DNA from: Rhynchopus sp. YZ270_cl-10
Lineage: Eukaryota > Euglenozoa > Diplonemea > Diplonemida > Diplonemidae
Assembly: GCA_964035575.1 (NCBI GenBank)
Contig: OZ037887.1
Location: 1,116,001-1,180,000 of the forward strand
Length of the DNA: 64,000 nt
Direction: 5' to 3'
In this document: positions 34,002 through 43,267 of the stretch, in pieces
Position numbering within the stretch: position 1 is the stretch's first letter
Layout: every line of letters starts with the position of its first letter
Made by a program: the position numbers and the translations under genes
The notes under the pieces: model-generated
Seen by the model: the letters and a program-made list of their open reading frames with translations, nothing else
Told to the model about the DNA's origin: nothing
Database searches by the model: none

Positions 34002-37000
34002 CAGGGTCCTCAACCGTAGACAAAGTCTGGCCACAGATTTGTCTAAGTTAAAAAAAAAGGCTAAAAAAAAATTTTCGCGCTCCGCGCGAAAAGGTCCTGT
34101 ACAAAGCTAAAAATTGGGGGCTTTTTTTTTTTGTGTTGCTTTTTCGAAACTCGTTAAGTGGTCTTTTCATTTCAATAGAAGAGTTCGACAAATGAACAAT
34201 CACACCCCACCCCACCCCTTCGCCCCACCCGTACCCCTAACCCCATTGTCCCCCCAACCTGATAAGCATCACACAGAAACTCTAACCTTCTTTCTTTTAA
34301 AGGCTTCAAAAATCCTTTGGATTTGGTCAGGCGTAAATTTATTCTCATTTGTCTCTGCCTGTTTGCACATAAGAATGCATAGCAGACTTGAATCCAGCAG
34401 TTTGTTTCTGTAGCTATTCTTGACGTACTTCATGCCGTTGAAGCAGCGCTCGTCTTCAACTGATGTGACGGGGATTGACAACCCAAGCAAAACAAGATCC
34501 CTCATAATGGGGTAGGCGTCTCCTGCGGAACTTGTCAAGAATGTTGCGATCAGGTCCGAAGTGTCCTTTGTTGTAGTTCTCTTCGACAAAACGTCCACCA
34601 GGATCCTCCATTCTTTCACAGCTACAGCTTTCTTTGTCTCCAGACTGTTCAGTTCTGGCGACTCCTCAACGAACGGCGTCGTGTCCACGCTCAGTAACGG
34701 CGTTGTTTGAGTGCGCGATATCACAGTATGCTCCGTCTTGGAGTACTCTGGTCTCCCACGCGTCTTCTCGCCCACAACATCGTACTTTTTGTACTCGAGT
34801 GTATGCAGCTCAGTAAATTCCTCGATGAGCTTCTTCACCTCGGTGTTGCCGTAGATCGCCAGCCCGTCCGCGTTAGCAGGGAGGTTGCGGATGTCGAATA
34901 CTGAGAAGCATCTCACAATGTCCATGTTCACGAATCGTTCACTGAGGCACTTCAGCAGCTCCTTGAGGTATGGCTTGCAGACCGTGTCGTGATGAATCGC
35001 AAAGTTCCGACGGGAAAGTTTTGTACCGTGGCATTGATTATACCTCGGTACCCATTCTGGGTAGAACGGGAACATGTTCGGGTTGGTTTCAAGCAACGAC
35101 AATGACGCAACACATTTGTCGATGTGGCTGCAAACGGTGAGCAGGTTTGTGTTCCTGCTCTGGAGCGACGTCGACAGCACGTTCAACTCGTCCAGGACCA
35201 CCGTCATGAAGGACAACGTTGCAAAAAAACCGGGCTCTTTGATGTGCTGCGCGATGAACGGTGCTTCCACGTCGCCGGCCTCTCCAAGCTTGCACAGGGC
35301 GCTGTGCACGGCGGGGTACTCCTTGCGGACGGTGCTGCAACACCTGCCGTTGGTGAGCCACCGGGTGTCACCCGGCTTTGCGATGAGGATGTCACAGTAC
35401 TCACACAAGTCGCGAAGTTCCTCCAGCATCTCCTCCAGGGTGTCGAGCTTAATCTTGGATCCCGAAAAAAAAACCCACACCCACCGCAGGCCGTCGAAGA
35501 ACCGGGTAATCTCCGGCGATTTCCCCTCTGCCGCTGCTTCTGGGCCACAGAGTGCGAGGGAGTGTGCGTAGCACCAGGTGAAGAGGGCGCCTGGGTTTAT
35601 GTCTGCACGGATTTGTTGTTGGCAGCCCTTGTTCGAGGAACGCATTGCCGATGCGCCATCAAACGAGCATCCACTCATCTTCCCGTAGTCGAGCCCGAGC
35701 TGGTCTATCCACTTCGTCAGCAACGACGCGTAACCAGCCCCCGTCTGGTCCTTCAGCTCACCCATCATGATGAGCTTCTCGACGGGGGTGGCACCGACCA
35801 TGTATCGCACGACGAAGACGAGTTGCTCCTTCTTGCTGACGTCGCGTGAGCAATCCCCCGACAGGCCCCAGAAACGGGAGGCTTTGACCTGCTTGAGGAG
35901 GTCTTCTGTCAACACCTCCGTGATGCAGGACATGATCTCTAAGACTGCACCGCAGCTGAGATAGCGTATTTGTTGTCTGAGGTATGCCTCCATGTCGGTG
36001 CACTCCAGCTTGTCTGCGAAAAAACTCAGAAACTCCTCCAAGTTAGAGTGCCCTACACCTTTGCGCGCGAGGAAAACAATAACCTCAATGCATATTTTCA
36101 GCATTTTTTGGTTGAACTCGACTTCTTTGTCGCTGTTGGCGTGCAACGTGTGAAGCACGGTTCCATTGGAAGCCTGCAGAGCGGCAGCCTTCACGAGACG
36201 TTGGTGTTTGGGGTCGCCTGCATGCGCAGGGAGGTCTCTGGCGAGCTTGGTCTTTGCATGAGAGAAAGCACCACAATACAAGCACTTGAACTTGTCTTCA
36301 CCCACCACCAACCAGGGGGAAAAACGGTTCAAATGGCCCTGCACCGTGCTCTCCCGCAGACCCATACAACCTTTCTCCTGCGCTTCGCGTTTACGTTTCA
36401 GCGTGTTGGTGGAGTCGGTGTTCGCTGGTGCGGTCGTGGTGTTCGTGAGGTTGGGATTGTTCGTGTTGGAGTGCGTGGGACCTAAGAAGACAACATCGCC
36501 GTCAGAAGAGTACTCGTCGACATCATCGATTTCCATTGCTGCCTCGGGTTGCTCGGATGCTGCGTTGCGTCTCACTGGCACACATTGCTCCTCCTCCTCT
36601 TCTTCGGACGTTGAATCCACGTACTTAACAGCACTCACCTGTGGAGCCATCATCACCACACGTTTCTTCACCTTCTTGCCTTGCGACACCTGGCTCTGCA
36701 CAGACACGGCAGAGGCATCGCTGTCTCCCCCCTTCTCTGCTTCGTTCATGGCGAACTCATGCGCCTCCGCAACGATCGTCAGGATCGTCTTCCGCTTGCT
36801 CCCCTCCCTGTCGTCGTCCGCCAGTTTGGCGCGATCAAACTCCTTCAACCAGAGTTTGAGCACCTTGTTGGTGTCGTTCTGGTGGTTTTTAAACCCCCTC
36901 ACCGTCCCCTCCGCCACAAGAAAAAGGTGAAGGGAAGCGAGCCGGGGTGTCGGACCATCGGGGATGGACTTGTACTTGCCTGAAGACCACAGGTCGTAGT

Positions 37001-37372
37001 GCGTATCCCCTTTGTTGGGTTCCACCACACGTACCACAGGTGCCGCAACAGCTCCCTTCTTGAACATGGACACGATGGTGGGCTGTGCTTTGGAGGTCTT
37101 GGCAGTGGCAGGCATTTTTGCGGATGAGTTTGTTCAATTGTAGTTAGTCTGAGGAGGTGGCTTGTGTGGGTGGGTACAATGGGGTCCGCGCAGGTGAGGA
37201 CTGAGGGAGTCTTGAGGGAACTCATTTTTTTTTTTGTTTTCAGTAAAGCTTCTTCTCTTTCAAACCACCCAAAAACCCAAAACCCAGGTTTTGTCTAACT
37301 TAGACAAAGCGTTTTTCAAAAAAAAAAAAATTGTCTAAGTTAAGGCCTAACTTAGACAGGTTGAGGACCCTG
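34002..37372 (-). mobile_element. Complete hAT DNA transposon
   Basis: The element is 3,371 bp. Both ends begin with CAGGGTCCTCAACC (right end inverted), as expected for hAT termini, and are flanked by identical 8-bp duplications. Subterminal copies of TTGTCTAAGTTA and its complement occur near the left end (34038-34049) and repeatedly near the right end (37292-37360), plausible transposase-binding sites. It holds a single uninterrupted transposase gene on the minus strand. Perfect duplications, matching ends and an open frame all indicate a recent insertion that may still be active. Confidence 0.95.
34269..37115 (-). CDS. hAT-family transposase
   Basis: Protein of 948 aa in one exon. Residues 1-250 are largely disordered with an acidic patch (170-208) and basic runs that may be nuclear-localisation signals (147-152, 240-243). 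A BED-like zinc finger lies at about 276-306 (C278, C281, H298, H304). The middle region has RNase H-fold features typical of hAT enzymes, including LSGDCSRD and a SFDGASAM block. The C-terminal dimerisation domain is clear: IPVTSVEDERCFNGMKYVKN followed by an Arg-Asn-Leu-Leu helix within the last 80 residues. It cuts and pastes its own element by recognising the terminal repeats. The start at 37115 is the first ATG of the frame, 258 bp inside the right end. No stop or frameshift interrupts it. Confidence 0.92.
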   Translation of the reverse strand: MPATAKTSKAQPTIVSMFKKGAVAAPVVRVVEPNKGDTHYDLWSSGKYKSIPDGPTPRLASLHLFLVAEGTVRGFKNHQNDTNKVLKLWLKEFDRAKLADDDREGSKRKTILTIVAEAHEFAMNEAEKGGDSDASAVSVQSQVSQGKKVKKRVVMMAPQVSAVKYVDSTSEEEEEEQCVPVRRNAASEQPEAAMEIDDVDEYSSDGDVVFLGPTHSNTNNPNLTNTTTAPANTDSTNTLKRKREAQEKGCMGLRESTVQGHLNRFSPWLVVGEDKFKCLYCGAFSHAKTKLARDLPAHAGDPKHQRLVKAAALQASNGTVLHTLHANSDKEVEFNQKMLKICIEVIVFLARKGVGHSNLEEFLSFFADKLECTDMEAYLRQQIRYLSCGAVLEIMSCITEVLTEDLLKQVKASRFWGLSGDCSRDVSKKEQLVFVVRYMVGATPVEKLIMMGELKDQTGAGYASLLTKWIDQLGLDYGKMSGCSFDGASAMRSSNKGCQQQIRADINPGALFTWCYAHSLALCGPEAAAEGKSPEITRFFDGLRWVWVFFSGSKIKLDTLEEMLEELRDLCEYCDILIAKPGDTRWLTNGRCCSTVRKEYPAVHSALCKLGEAGDVEAPFIAQHIKEPGFFATLSFMTVVLDELNVLSTSLQSRNTNLLTVCSHIDKCVASLSLLETNPNMFPFYPEWVPRYNQCHGTKLSRRNFAIHHDTVCKPYLKELLKCLSERFVNMDIVRCFSVFDIRNLPANADGLAIYGNTEVKKLIEEFTELHTLEYKKYDVVGEKTRGRPEYSKTEHTVISRTQTTPLLSVDTTPFVEESPELNSLETKKAVAVKEWRILVDVLSKRTTTKDTSDLIATFLTSSAGDAYPIMRDLVLLGLSIPVTSVEDERCFNGMKYVKNSYRNKLLDSSLLCILMCKQAETNENKFTPDQIQRIFEAFKRKKVRVSV

Positions 37373-37380
37373 CAACAGAC
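37373..37380. repeat. Target-site duplication, right (CAACAGAC)
   Basis: Identical to 33994-34001; together they bound the hAT element exactly. Confidence 0.95.
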
Positions 37381-37764
37381 GAAGCGGTACGCGTACGGTT
37401 GTAAAGAAATAATACAGACCGAAATGTTTGGGCGTCTTCGGTTCGAATGATTGGAATTGTGTGTGTAGTTCAGACATAAATACTGGCTCTTCTATCTTGT
37501 TCTTTTATTCATTGTTTTCCTTTCATTGCCCTTTGCTTGTGCTCCCCGACTCCAATTCAACCAACACTTACAGAGGGGGGTCAAAAAGTTATTAGCGTTT
37601 TTCATTTAAAAAAAAGAAGAGTTCAAGAATGTAGGTTTTATTATTTTCGTGGGTCGCGACCCAGGCACTTGGGTCAGCTTGACCCACTGACCCAGGCAAG
37701 CTAGGACTCTGTCTAAAACCACCAAAACAAAAAGAAAGGGTGCATGTGTTGACCCTCTCAAATA

Positions 37765-37805
37765 CTTTCAATTCTGTGAACTGAAAGTATATGAATCTAA
37801 TCTTT
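37765..37805. repeat. Dispersed AATTCTGTGAACTGAA hairpin repeat
   Basis: ACTTTCA pairs with TGAAAGT around an AATTCTGTGAAC loop. A related copy lies at 48428-48464 (CAATTCTTTGAACTGAA, then TATATGAATTTAAT), and a weaker one near 44226-44258. It is in non-coding DNA and immediately precedes a GGCGTGACGCTGACTACGC box that recurs near 38012. Confidence 0.6.
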
Positions 37806-38058
37806 TTTTTCACTGTAACCTACCGGGGTAGGCGTGACGCTGACTACGCGGCTTCTTTTCTCTTTTTATGAGTACATTTTTTTTTTTTGCAACAATAAAA
37901 CATCGCTTTGTATTTGTGTACTTTCTCTTCATTAATTCGATTCGAAAGTATATTGTGTAGTTCTCTCATCATCAGGTTTTTCCCCCCTTTTTCCCACTAC
38001 CCACCTAATAGGCGTGACGCTGCCTACGCAGTAAGTTTTTTTAAAGGTGAGAGGCTTA

Positions 38059-38782
38059 GGGTAGGCACACTTTTTTTTTTGTTTAATGCTCGCGCGCGCG
38101 GAAAATTTTGAGATTCCAAAAAAAAAAAAACATGGAAGAAAAAAAAACATTGCCTTACGTCAACAGGTTATCTTGACTTTCCCTCCCGTCTTCCTCCACG
38201 GGAAAAATCAACCAAATATCTTCGAACACAGAATCCTCCATATACGAGTGGGTCACATGATATAATTCTATCATGTGACCCCACCGTGGAGAGCAATCGG
38301 CTCGCGCATCAAAAGAAAGCAGAGAAAAGGGGAAAAGAAAAAGACAAAAGTTGGGTACCGTGCGCCTGCGGCGCTACCTGTTCCCAGTCAGGAACGCCAC
38401 AATTTTATCCGAATTTGGATTTTCCGACCTGAAAATGACCCTTGTTTATGAGGATGGGTTCATATTTTGTGGAAATTTATGCCACTAAAATTTTGCCGGT
38501 TTTTCTGTATATCCCCCACCACAGAACGAGCGGATTCTGGAAATGCCTATCGCGGCATGTTTGGGCTGAAAACCCACTGTTTTTTCAAGGAAAAAAATTG
38601 CTTCCCGATGTCGGAATTTTCCGGAAAATTTCCAGAATTAGAAAACAGCCTGGCTTCGATGTTTTATTTTTGCTGTGTATCTGTGTGTGTGTTTTTTTTT
38701 CTTTGTGTGTTTTTTTCTGCGCGCGCGCGGAACTTTTTGGGACCCGACCGAGCATTAAACAAAAAAAAAAGTGTGCCTACCC
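38059..38782. mobile_element. Harbinger-like non-autonomous element, 724 bp, TTA duplication
   Basis: Inverted ends start GGGTAGGCACAC, followed by a T-run and GTTTAATGCTCG, and are flanked by TTA on both sides (38056-38058 and 38783-38785). A 3-bp TWA duplication with GG-starting ends is typical of PIF/Harbinger elements. Removing the element and one TTA restores GAGGCTTAGGATCATCTTA, which matches the uninterrupted stem-loop repeat at 26271-26307, so the empty site is visible within this window. The interior carries a perfect 13-bp hairpin (38250-38281) and no transposase. Confidence 0.85.
38250..38281. repeat. Perfect 13-bp hairpin inside the Harbinger-like element
   Basis: GGGTCACATGATA pairs with TATCATGTGACCC across a 6-base loop. 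Confidence 0.9.
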
Positions 38783-38785
38783 TTA

Positions 38786-40048
38786 GGATCATCTTATAAA
38801 CTTTTCTTTTTTTTTTTAAATACCTACAAGCGTAGCTTAAAGGAGAAATAGTTCCTCAGATACGGTCGCCAATCCCCCCCCCTCCAACAGGGTAATTGTG
38901 CAATCAACGGGGAAAAAACCTTTTTTCCCCTTTTACTTACCTATCAGAGTTACTATTTAGTAGCCGCACCACATTGGTATGTGCCTCTTGCTTGGTTTTG
39001 TGCGCTGCATAGCCGGGTTCCACACATGCGACCGGGCAGGGGGGAGGGAGGCAGTTTCCCTTTTCCTCTTGGGGGGGCACCCCGCACACCCCCCAAGGTG
39101 TGGCAGAGCCTCCTGACTCCGAGCTCAGCGACAAAAGTGACAAGAGTGGAACTTATTTGTTTCCGACTGTTTCCGAACACCTTTTGTAGGGAGAACCAGA
39201 AGTTGTGACTGCATTTGACCGTAGTAGACGCGGTGGGGTAAACTTACCTTCAGCTCCCCTTGTGTAACACGAGATTGCTATTTGAAGTGAACCCTTTTTT
39301 CTCATCTTTCCCCATCTTCCCCCTGATGCAACGTGATGTAAAAACAAAGCTAAAAAGCCAAAGCTACTAATAAAAAATCCTGCGGGTAATCAGAAACCTG
39401 GAGTGAGAGTGTGCGTGAGATGTGACAATAAAAAATGTAGGGGGAGTTTGACTTTATTTCCCACGAATGTGATCCTTCTTTTAGGTGACCACTGCACGAG
39501 GCTTATAAATTTTTCTTGCTTTTATGTTTGATGTGGCTGGGTGAGTACTGATTCCTTACCGAGTTGTCATGCGCACGTTGATGTTTTCTCTGCGTAGGGT
39601 TCAGCATATGCACCATAGCCTTCACGTTGGGTTTCCTTCCACCTGCCCGCGGCTTTTGGGCCAGCATGTCCACCACCGTGTCCTTGGCGTAGAAGAAGAA
39701 GTAGAGTATTGTGAGAACATCTTCTCGCTACTTCCCATGTGGCTATCAGCCATGCTCGACGACGTACCTATGCCCAACAGAGCCTGCTCTTGTATCGGGT
39801 TTCGTGACTGTCCAGAGAATTCGCGCTTCTGCTTGACTTCCTCTACGCCAATGGTTCTATCTTCGGGCGTGTTGTACATGCCATTATCCCTTCTTCACTG
39901 GAACCAGCGACGCTTGGTTCAATTTATTCATCTCCATACACACAGCCAAGACACACATCCAAATCACGCATCACACCCGAAACAGTCTTGTATGCTCTCC
40001 CAAACCCACCACACGAACAGGAATTCCATTCATTCTACTCACAACACA
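38786..40048. other. Intergenic region, nothing recognised
   Basis: A stem-loop family copy lies at 39479-39510. The frame of the next gene is open back to 39569, but the upstream codons look unlike a signal peptide. The paralogue-shared leader begins only at about 40014. Confidence 0.5.
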
Positions 40049-43000
40049 ATGCCGTCCTTTGTTGCGCTTGCTATGGCGCTTAGTGCTGTGTCCCTGCTCC
40101 CTGCTACAGTGGAGGATCGCAACGTGGAGATGTGCATGAAGACTGCGATGCAGACAGCAGACCTGGACCCAACGACATCAGACTGGAACTGTGGAGGGTC
40201 TGTGTTGAGTCCGACTTGCCTCGACAAGACGTACATCGCAGCACGTGAAGGTCTTGTGTGTGTGCAGGAGTACTCGACAGCGAAGCAGCTGAAGCTGTTT
40301 TCGATGGAGGCGCTGTCGACACCGACACAGTCGAAGGCGACGTACGAGTGTCTGTACGAGAAGATGAAGACGTGTGAGTCTTCTGACGAGGACAGGTTGT
40401 GCAAGGACACACACTCGTGTCTGGAGCAGGTGCGGTGTGTGATGACGCAGTTCAACTTCTGCATGAAGGATGATGTGTGGCCTGTGGACAAGCTGAGGTC
40501 GAAAGCAGAGATGGCAGCGTTTGATGTGAAGCCCTTCACCGACTGTGTCCGCAACACTGTGGACGATAGATGTGATGGGGAGTATGGTTCTGCATGTGGT
40601 ATTGCTGTGAGCTTCGACTGTGGTGTGAGCAAGGATCTGTTCCCGTACTTCACAAGCGACGCAGTGCCGTTCTTCTCACACAGTGCGTCTCCCGAATGTG
40701 TGAAGCAGTCGCACGCAGCTTGTCTTGATGGTGCAGGCTTCTGCAAGAAAGATTCTTCTGTGGACTTGTGTCTGTCTCAGCTGAAGTGCACGATGGAAGG
40801 CATCAACCAGTGTGCGGATTACAAGTTCATCTCACCTGAGCTGATCCCGACTGGCGTGTTGACTGATGTAGACTGCCTCAGCAACTTTAAGGAGGTGTGT
40901 AAAATTGAGACTCCGAGAGTATCCACCTATACGGACTGGCAGGGAAATAATGTTACAAATCACTGGACGGTAACGACGTTAAACGTCACCTGCGCAGCTT
41001 GGACTGCACTGTACTGCACAACAGCGAAGCCTGCAATGGAGAAGCTGAAGACGGATCTGAAGGAGTGTGTGTCGGAGGTGAAGGATACTTGTGGGTTTGG
41101 TGAGCCGTCTGAGGACTGGGCGTGTGCGAAGATGCAGGGCAACTCCGCAATGACGACAGAGTGCTACAAGATGTCGAGCTGTGCGCTGCGCAGTGCGACT
41201 CAGTGCATCAACGACGCAATCCTTCTGTTCTTCCCTGACAAGCCAACGACACCTGTTGCTCTGCCCACATCAAGCCCGGCAACTGCTGCACCTGTGACAC
41301 TTGCACCACCTTCCGTCCCAGCTACAGTGGAGGATCGCAACGTGGAGATGTGCATGAAGACTGCTATGTCGACAGCAGGTCTGGACCCAACGACATCAGA
41401 CTGGAACTGTGGAGGGTCTGTGATGAGCCCCATGTGTCTCGACAAGACGTACATCGCAGCACGTCAGGGTCTTGTGTGTGTGCAGGAGTACTCGACAGCG
41501 AAGCAGCTGAAGGTGTTTTCGATGGAGGCGCTGTCGACACCGACACAGTCGAAGGCGACGTACGAGTGTCTGTACGAGAAGATGAAGACGTGTGAGTCTT
41601 CTGACGAGGATGTGTTCTGCAAGGACACACACTCGTGTCTGGAGCAGGTGCGGTGTGTGATGACGCAGTTCAACTTCTGCATGAAGGATGATGTGTGGCC
41701 TGTGGACAAGCTGAGGTCGAAAGCAGAGATGGCAGCGTTTGATGTGAAGCCCTTCACCGACTGTGTTAATACCACAGTGGAGGATAGATGTGATGGGAAG
41801 GAGAAGTATAGTTCTCCGTGCGGCATTGCTGTGGCCTTCGACTGTGGTGTGAGCCAGGATCTGTTCCCGTACTTCACAAGCGACGCAGTGCCGTTCTTCT
41901 CACACAGTGCGTCTCCCGATTGTGTGAAGCAGTCGCACGCAGCTTGTCTTGATGGTGCAGGCTTCTGCAAGAAAGATTCTTCTGTGGACTTGTGTCTGTC
42001 TCAGCTGAAGTGCACGATGGAAGGCATCAACCAGTGTGCGGATTACAAGTTCATCTCACCTGAGCTGATCCCGACTGGCATGTTGACTGATGTGGACTGC
42101 CTCAGCAGCTTTAATCAGTTGTGTGAAACTAAGACTAGGAGATCGTCCACCTATACGGACTGGCAGGGATACAATCGTACACAATACTGGACGGATCGTT
42201 CGTTCAACGTCACCTGCGCAGCTTGGAATGCACTGTACTGCACAACAGCGAAGCCTGCAATGGAGAAGCTGAAGACGGACCTGAAGGAGTGTGTGTCGGA
42301 GGTGAAGGATACATGTGGTTTTGGTGAGCCGTCTGAGGACTGGGCGTGTGCGAAGATGCAGGGCAACTCCGCAATGACGACAGGGTGCTACAAGATGTCG
42401 AGCTGTGCGCTGCGCAGTGCGACTCAGTGCATCAACGACGCAATCCTTCTGTTCTTCCCTGATAAGAGTGATGAGACTATTGCACCAGCTACCGAAGCGC
42501 CGGCTACAAGAGTACCACTCATTGTTGACGAACATTCGTATGCACCTGATACAGATGCACCCCGCACTGACACACCAACTACTAGAGCACCACTCAGTGC
42601 TGCACCTGACACAGAGGCACCCACCACTAGAGCACCACTGCAGCCAGGTGAGCACTCTTACGCACCTGACACAGATGCGCCCCGCACTGACACACCAGCT
42701 ACTAGAGCACCACTCAGTGCCGCACCTGACACAGATGCACCCCGTACTGATGCACCAGCTACCAAACCACCACTCAGTGCTGACGAACATTCGTATGCAC
42801 CTGACACAGACGCACCCCGTACTGATGCACCAGCTACTAGAGCACCACTCAGTGCTGACGAGCACTCCTACGCACCTGACACAGACGCACCCCGTACTGA
42901 TGCACCAACTACCAAACCACCACTCAGTGCTGACGAACATTCGTATGCACCTGACACAGACGCACCCACCACTAGAGCACCACTGCAGCCAGGTGAGCAC

Positions 43001-43267
43001 TCCTACGCACCTGACACAGACGCACCTGTGAGACAGCCACCTACGGGGAGCGCACCACTAGACTCAGAAGACTCGTCCAATACTGTGATGGGTGTGTGGA
43101 TTGGTATTGCTGTTGGTGGTGTTCTTGTGGTTGTGTTGTTGACAGCTCTTCTCTACTTGTGGAAGTGTCGTGCGAAGGAAGTTACGTTTGTTTCCAGCGA
43201 AATACAAGCCGGACAGAACGAGCTGCCGATGCTGGATTTGGAAGAGGACGAAGCAGCGCTCCTGTAG
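40049..43267 (+). CDS. Cys-rich tandem-repeat surface protein, paralogue 3
   Basis: Protein of 1,072 aa with signal peptide (1-20), two 30-cysteine repeats starting at residues 22 and 428 (1,218 bp apart), the family linker, the longest stalk of the three (about 810-1005, many APDTDAPRTDAPAT and PLSADEHSYAPDT units), one helix (about 1013-1037) and a 35-residue acidic tail ending Leu-Leu. Repeat 1 has its own loop (YTDWQGNNVTNHWTVTTLN), while repeat 2 carries almost exactly the loop of paralogue 1 repeat 1 (YTDWQGYNRTQYWTDR). Repeat 2 also has a small insertion (EKYS for YGS) near residue 587. These mixtures point to segment exchange between paralogues. No known domain; likely an ectodomain receptor, adhesin or coat protein. 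Confidence 0.85.
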   Translation: MPSFVALAMALSAVSLLPATVEDRNVEMCMKTAMQTADLDPTTSDWNCGGSVLSPTCLDKTYIAAREGLVCVQEYSTAKQLKLFSMEALSTPTQSKATYECLYEKMKTCESSDEDRLCKDTHSCLEQVRCVMTQFNFCMKDDVWPVDKLRSKAEMAAFDVKPFTDCVRNTVDDRCDGEYGSACGIAVSFDCGVSKDLFPYFTSDAVPFFSHSASPECVKQSHAACLDGAGFCKKDSSVDLCLSQLKCTMEGINQCADYKFISPELIPTGVLTDVDCLSNFKEVCKIETPRVSTYTDWQGNNVTNHWTVTTLNVTCAAWTALYCTTAKPAMEKLKTDLKECVSEVKDTCGFGEPSEDWACAKMQGNSAMTTECYKMSSCALRSATQCINDAILLFFPDKPTTPVALPTSSPATAAPVTLAPPSVPATVEDRNVEMCMKTAMSTAGLDPTTSDWNCGGSVMSPMCLDKTYIAARQGLVCVQEYSTAKQLKVFSMEALSTPTQSKATYECLYEKMKTCESSDEDVFCKDTHSCLEQVRCVMTQFNFCMKDDVWPVDKLRSKAEMAAFDVKPFTDCVNTTVEDRCDGKEKYSSPCGIAVAFDCGVSQDLFPYFTSDAVPFFSHSASPDCVKQSHAACLDGAGFCKKDSSVDLCLSQLKCTMEGINQCADYKFISPELIPTGMLTDVDCLSSFNQLCETKTRRSSTYTDWQGYNRTQYWTDRSFNVTCAAWNALYCTTAKPAMEKLKTDLKECVSEVKDTCGFGEPSEDWACAKMQGNSAMTTGCYKMSSCALRSATQCINDAILLFFPDKSDETIAPATEAPATRVPLIVDEHSYAPDTDAPRTDTPTTRAPLSAAPDTEAPTTRAPLQPGEHSYAPDTDAPRTDTPATRAPLSAAPDTDAPRTDAPATKPPLSADEHSYAPDTDAPRTDAPATRAPLSADEHSYAPDTDAPRTDAPTTKPPLSADEHSYAPDTDAPTTRAPLQPGEHSYAPDTDAPVRQPPTGSAPLDSEDSSNTVMGVWIGIAVGGVLVVVLLTALLYLWKCRAKEVTFVSSEIQAGQNELPMLDLEEDEAALL

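Noticed and set aside
39569-40048. 160-residue N-terminal extension of paralogue 3 (and a 54-residue one for paralogue 2)
   Set aside because: The extensions are unrelated to each other, while the signal peptide and leader at 40049 and 27801 are shared by all three genes. They are probably upstream flank that happens to be open.
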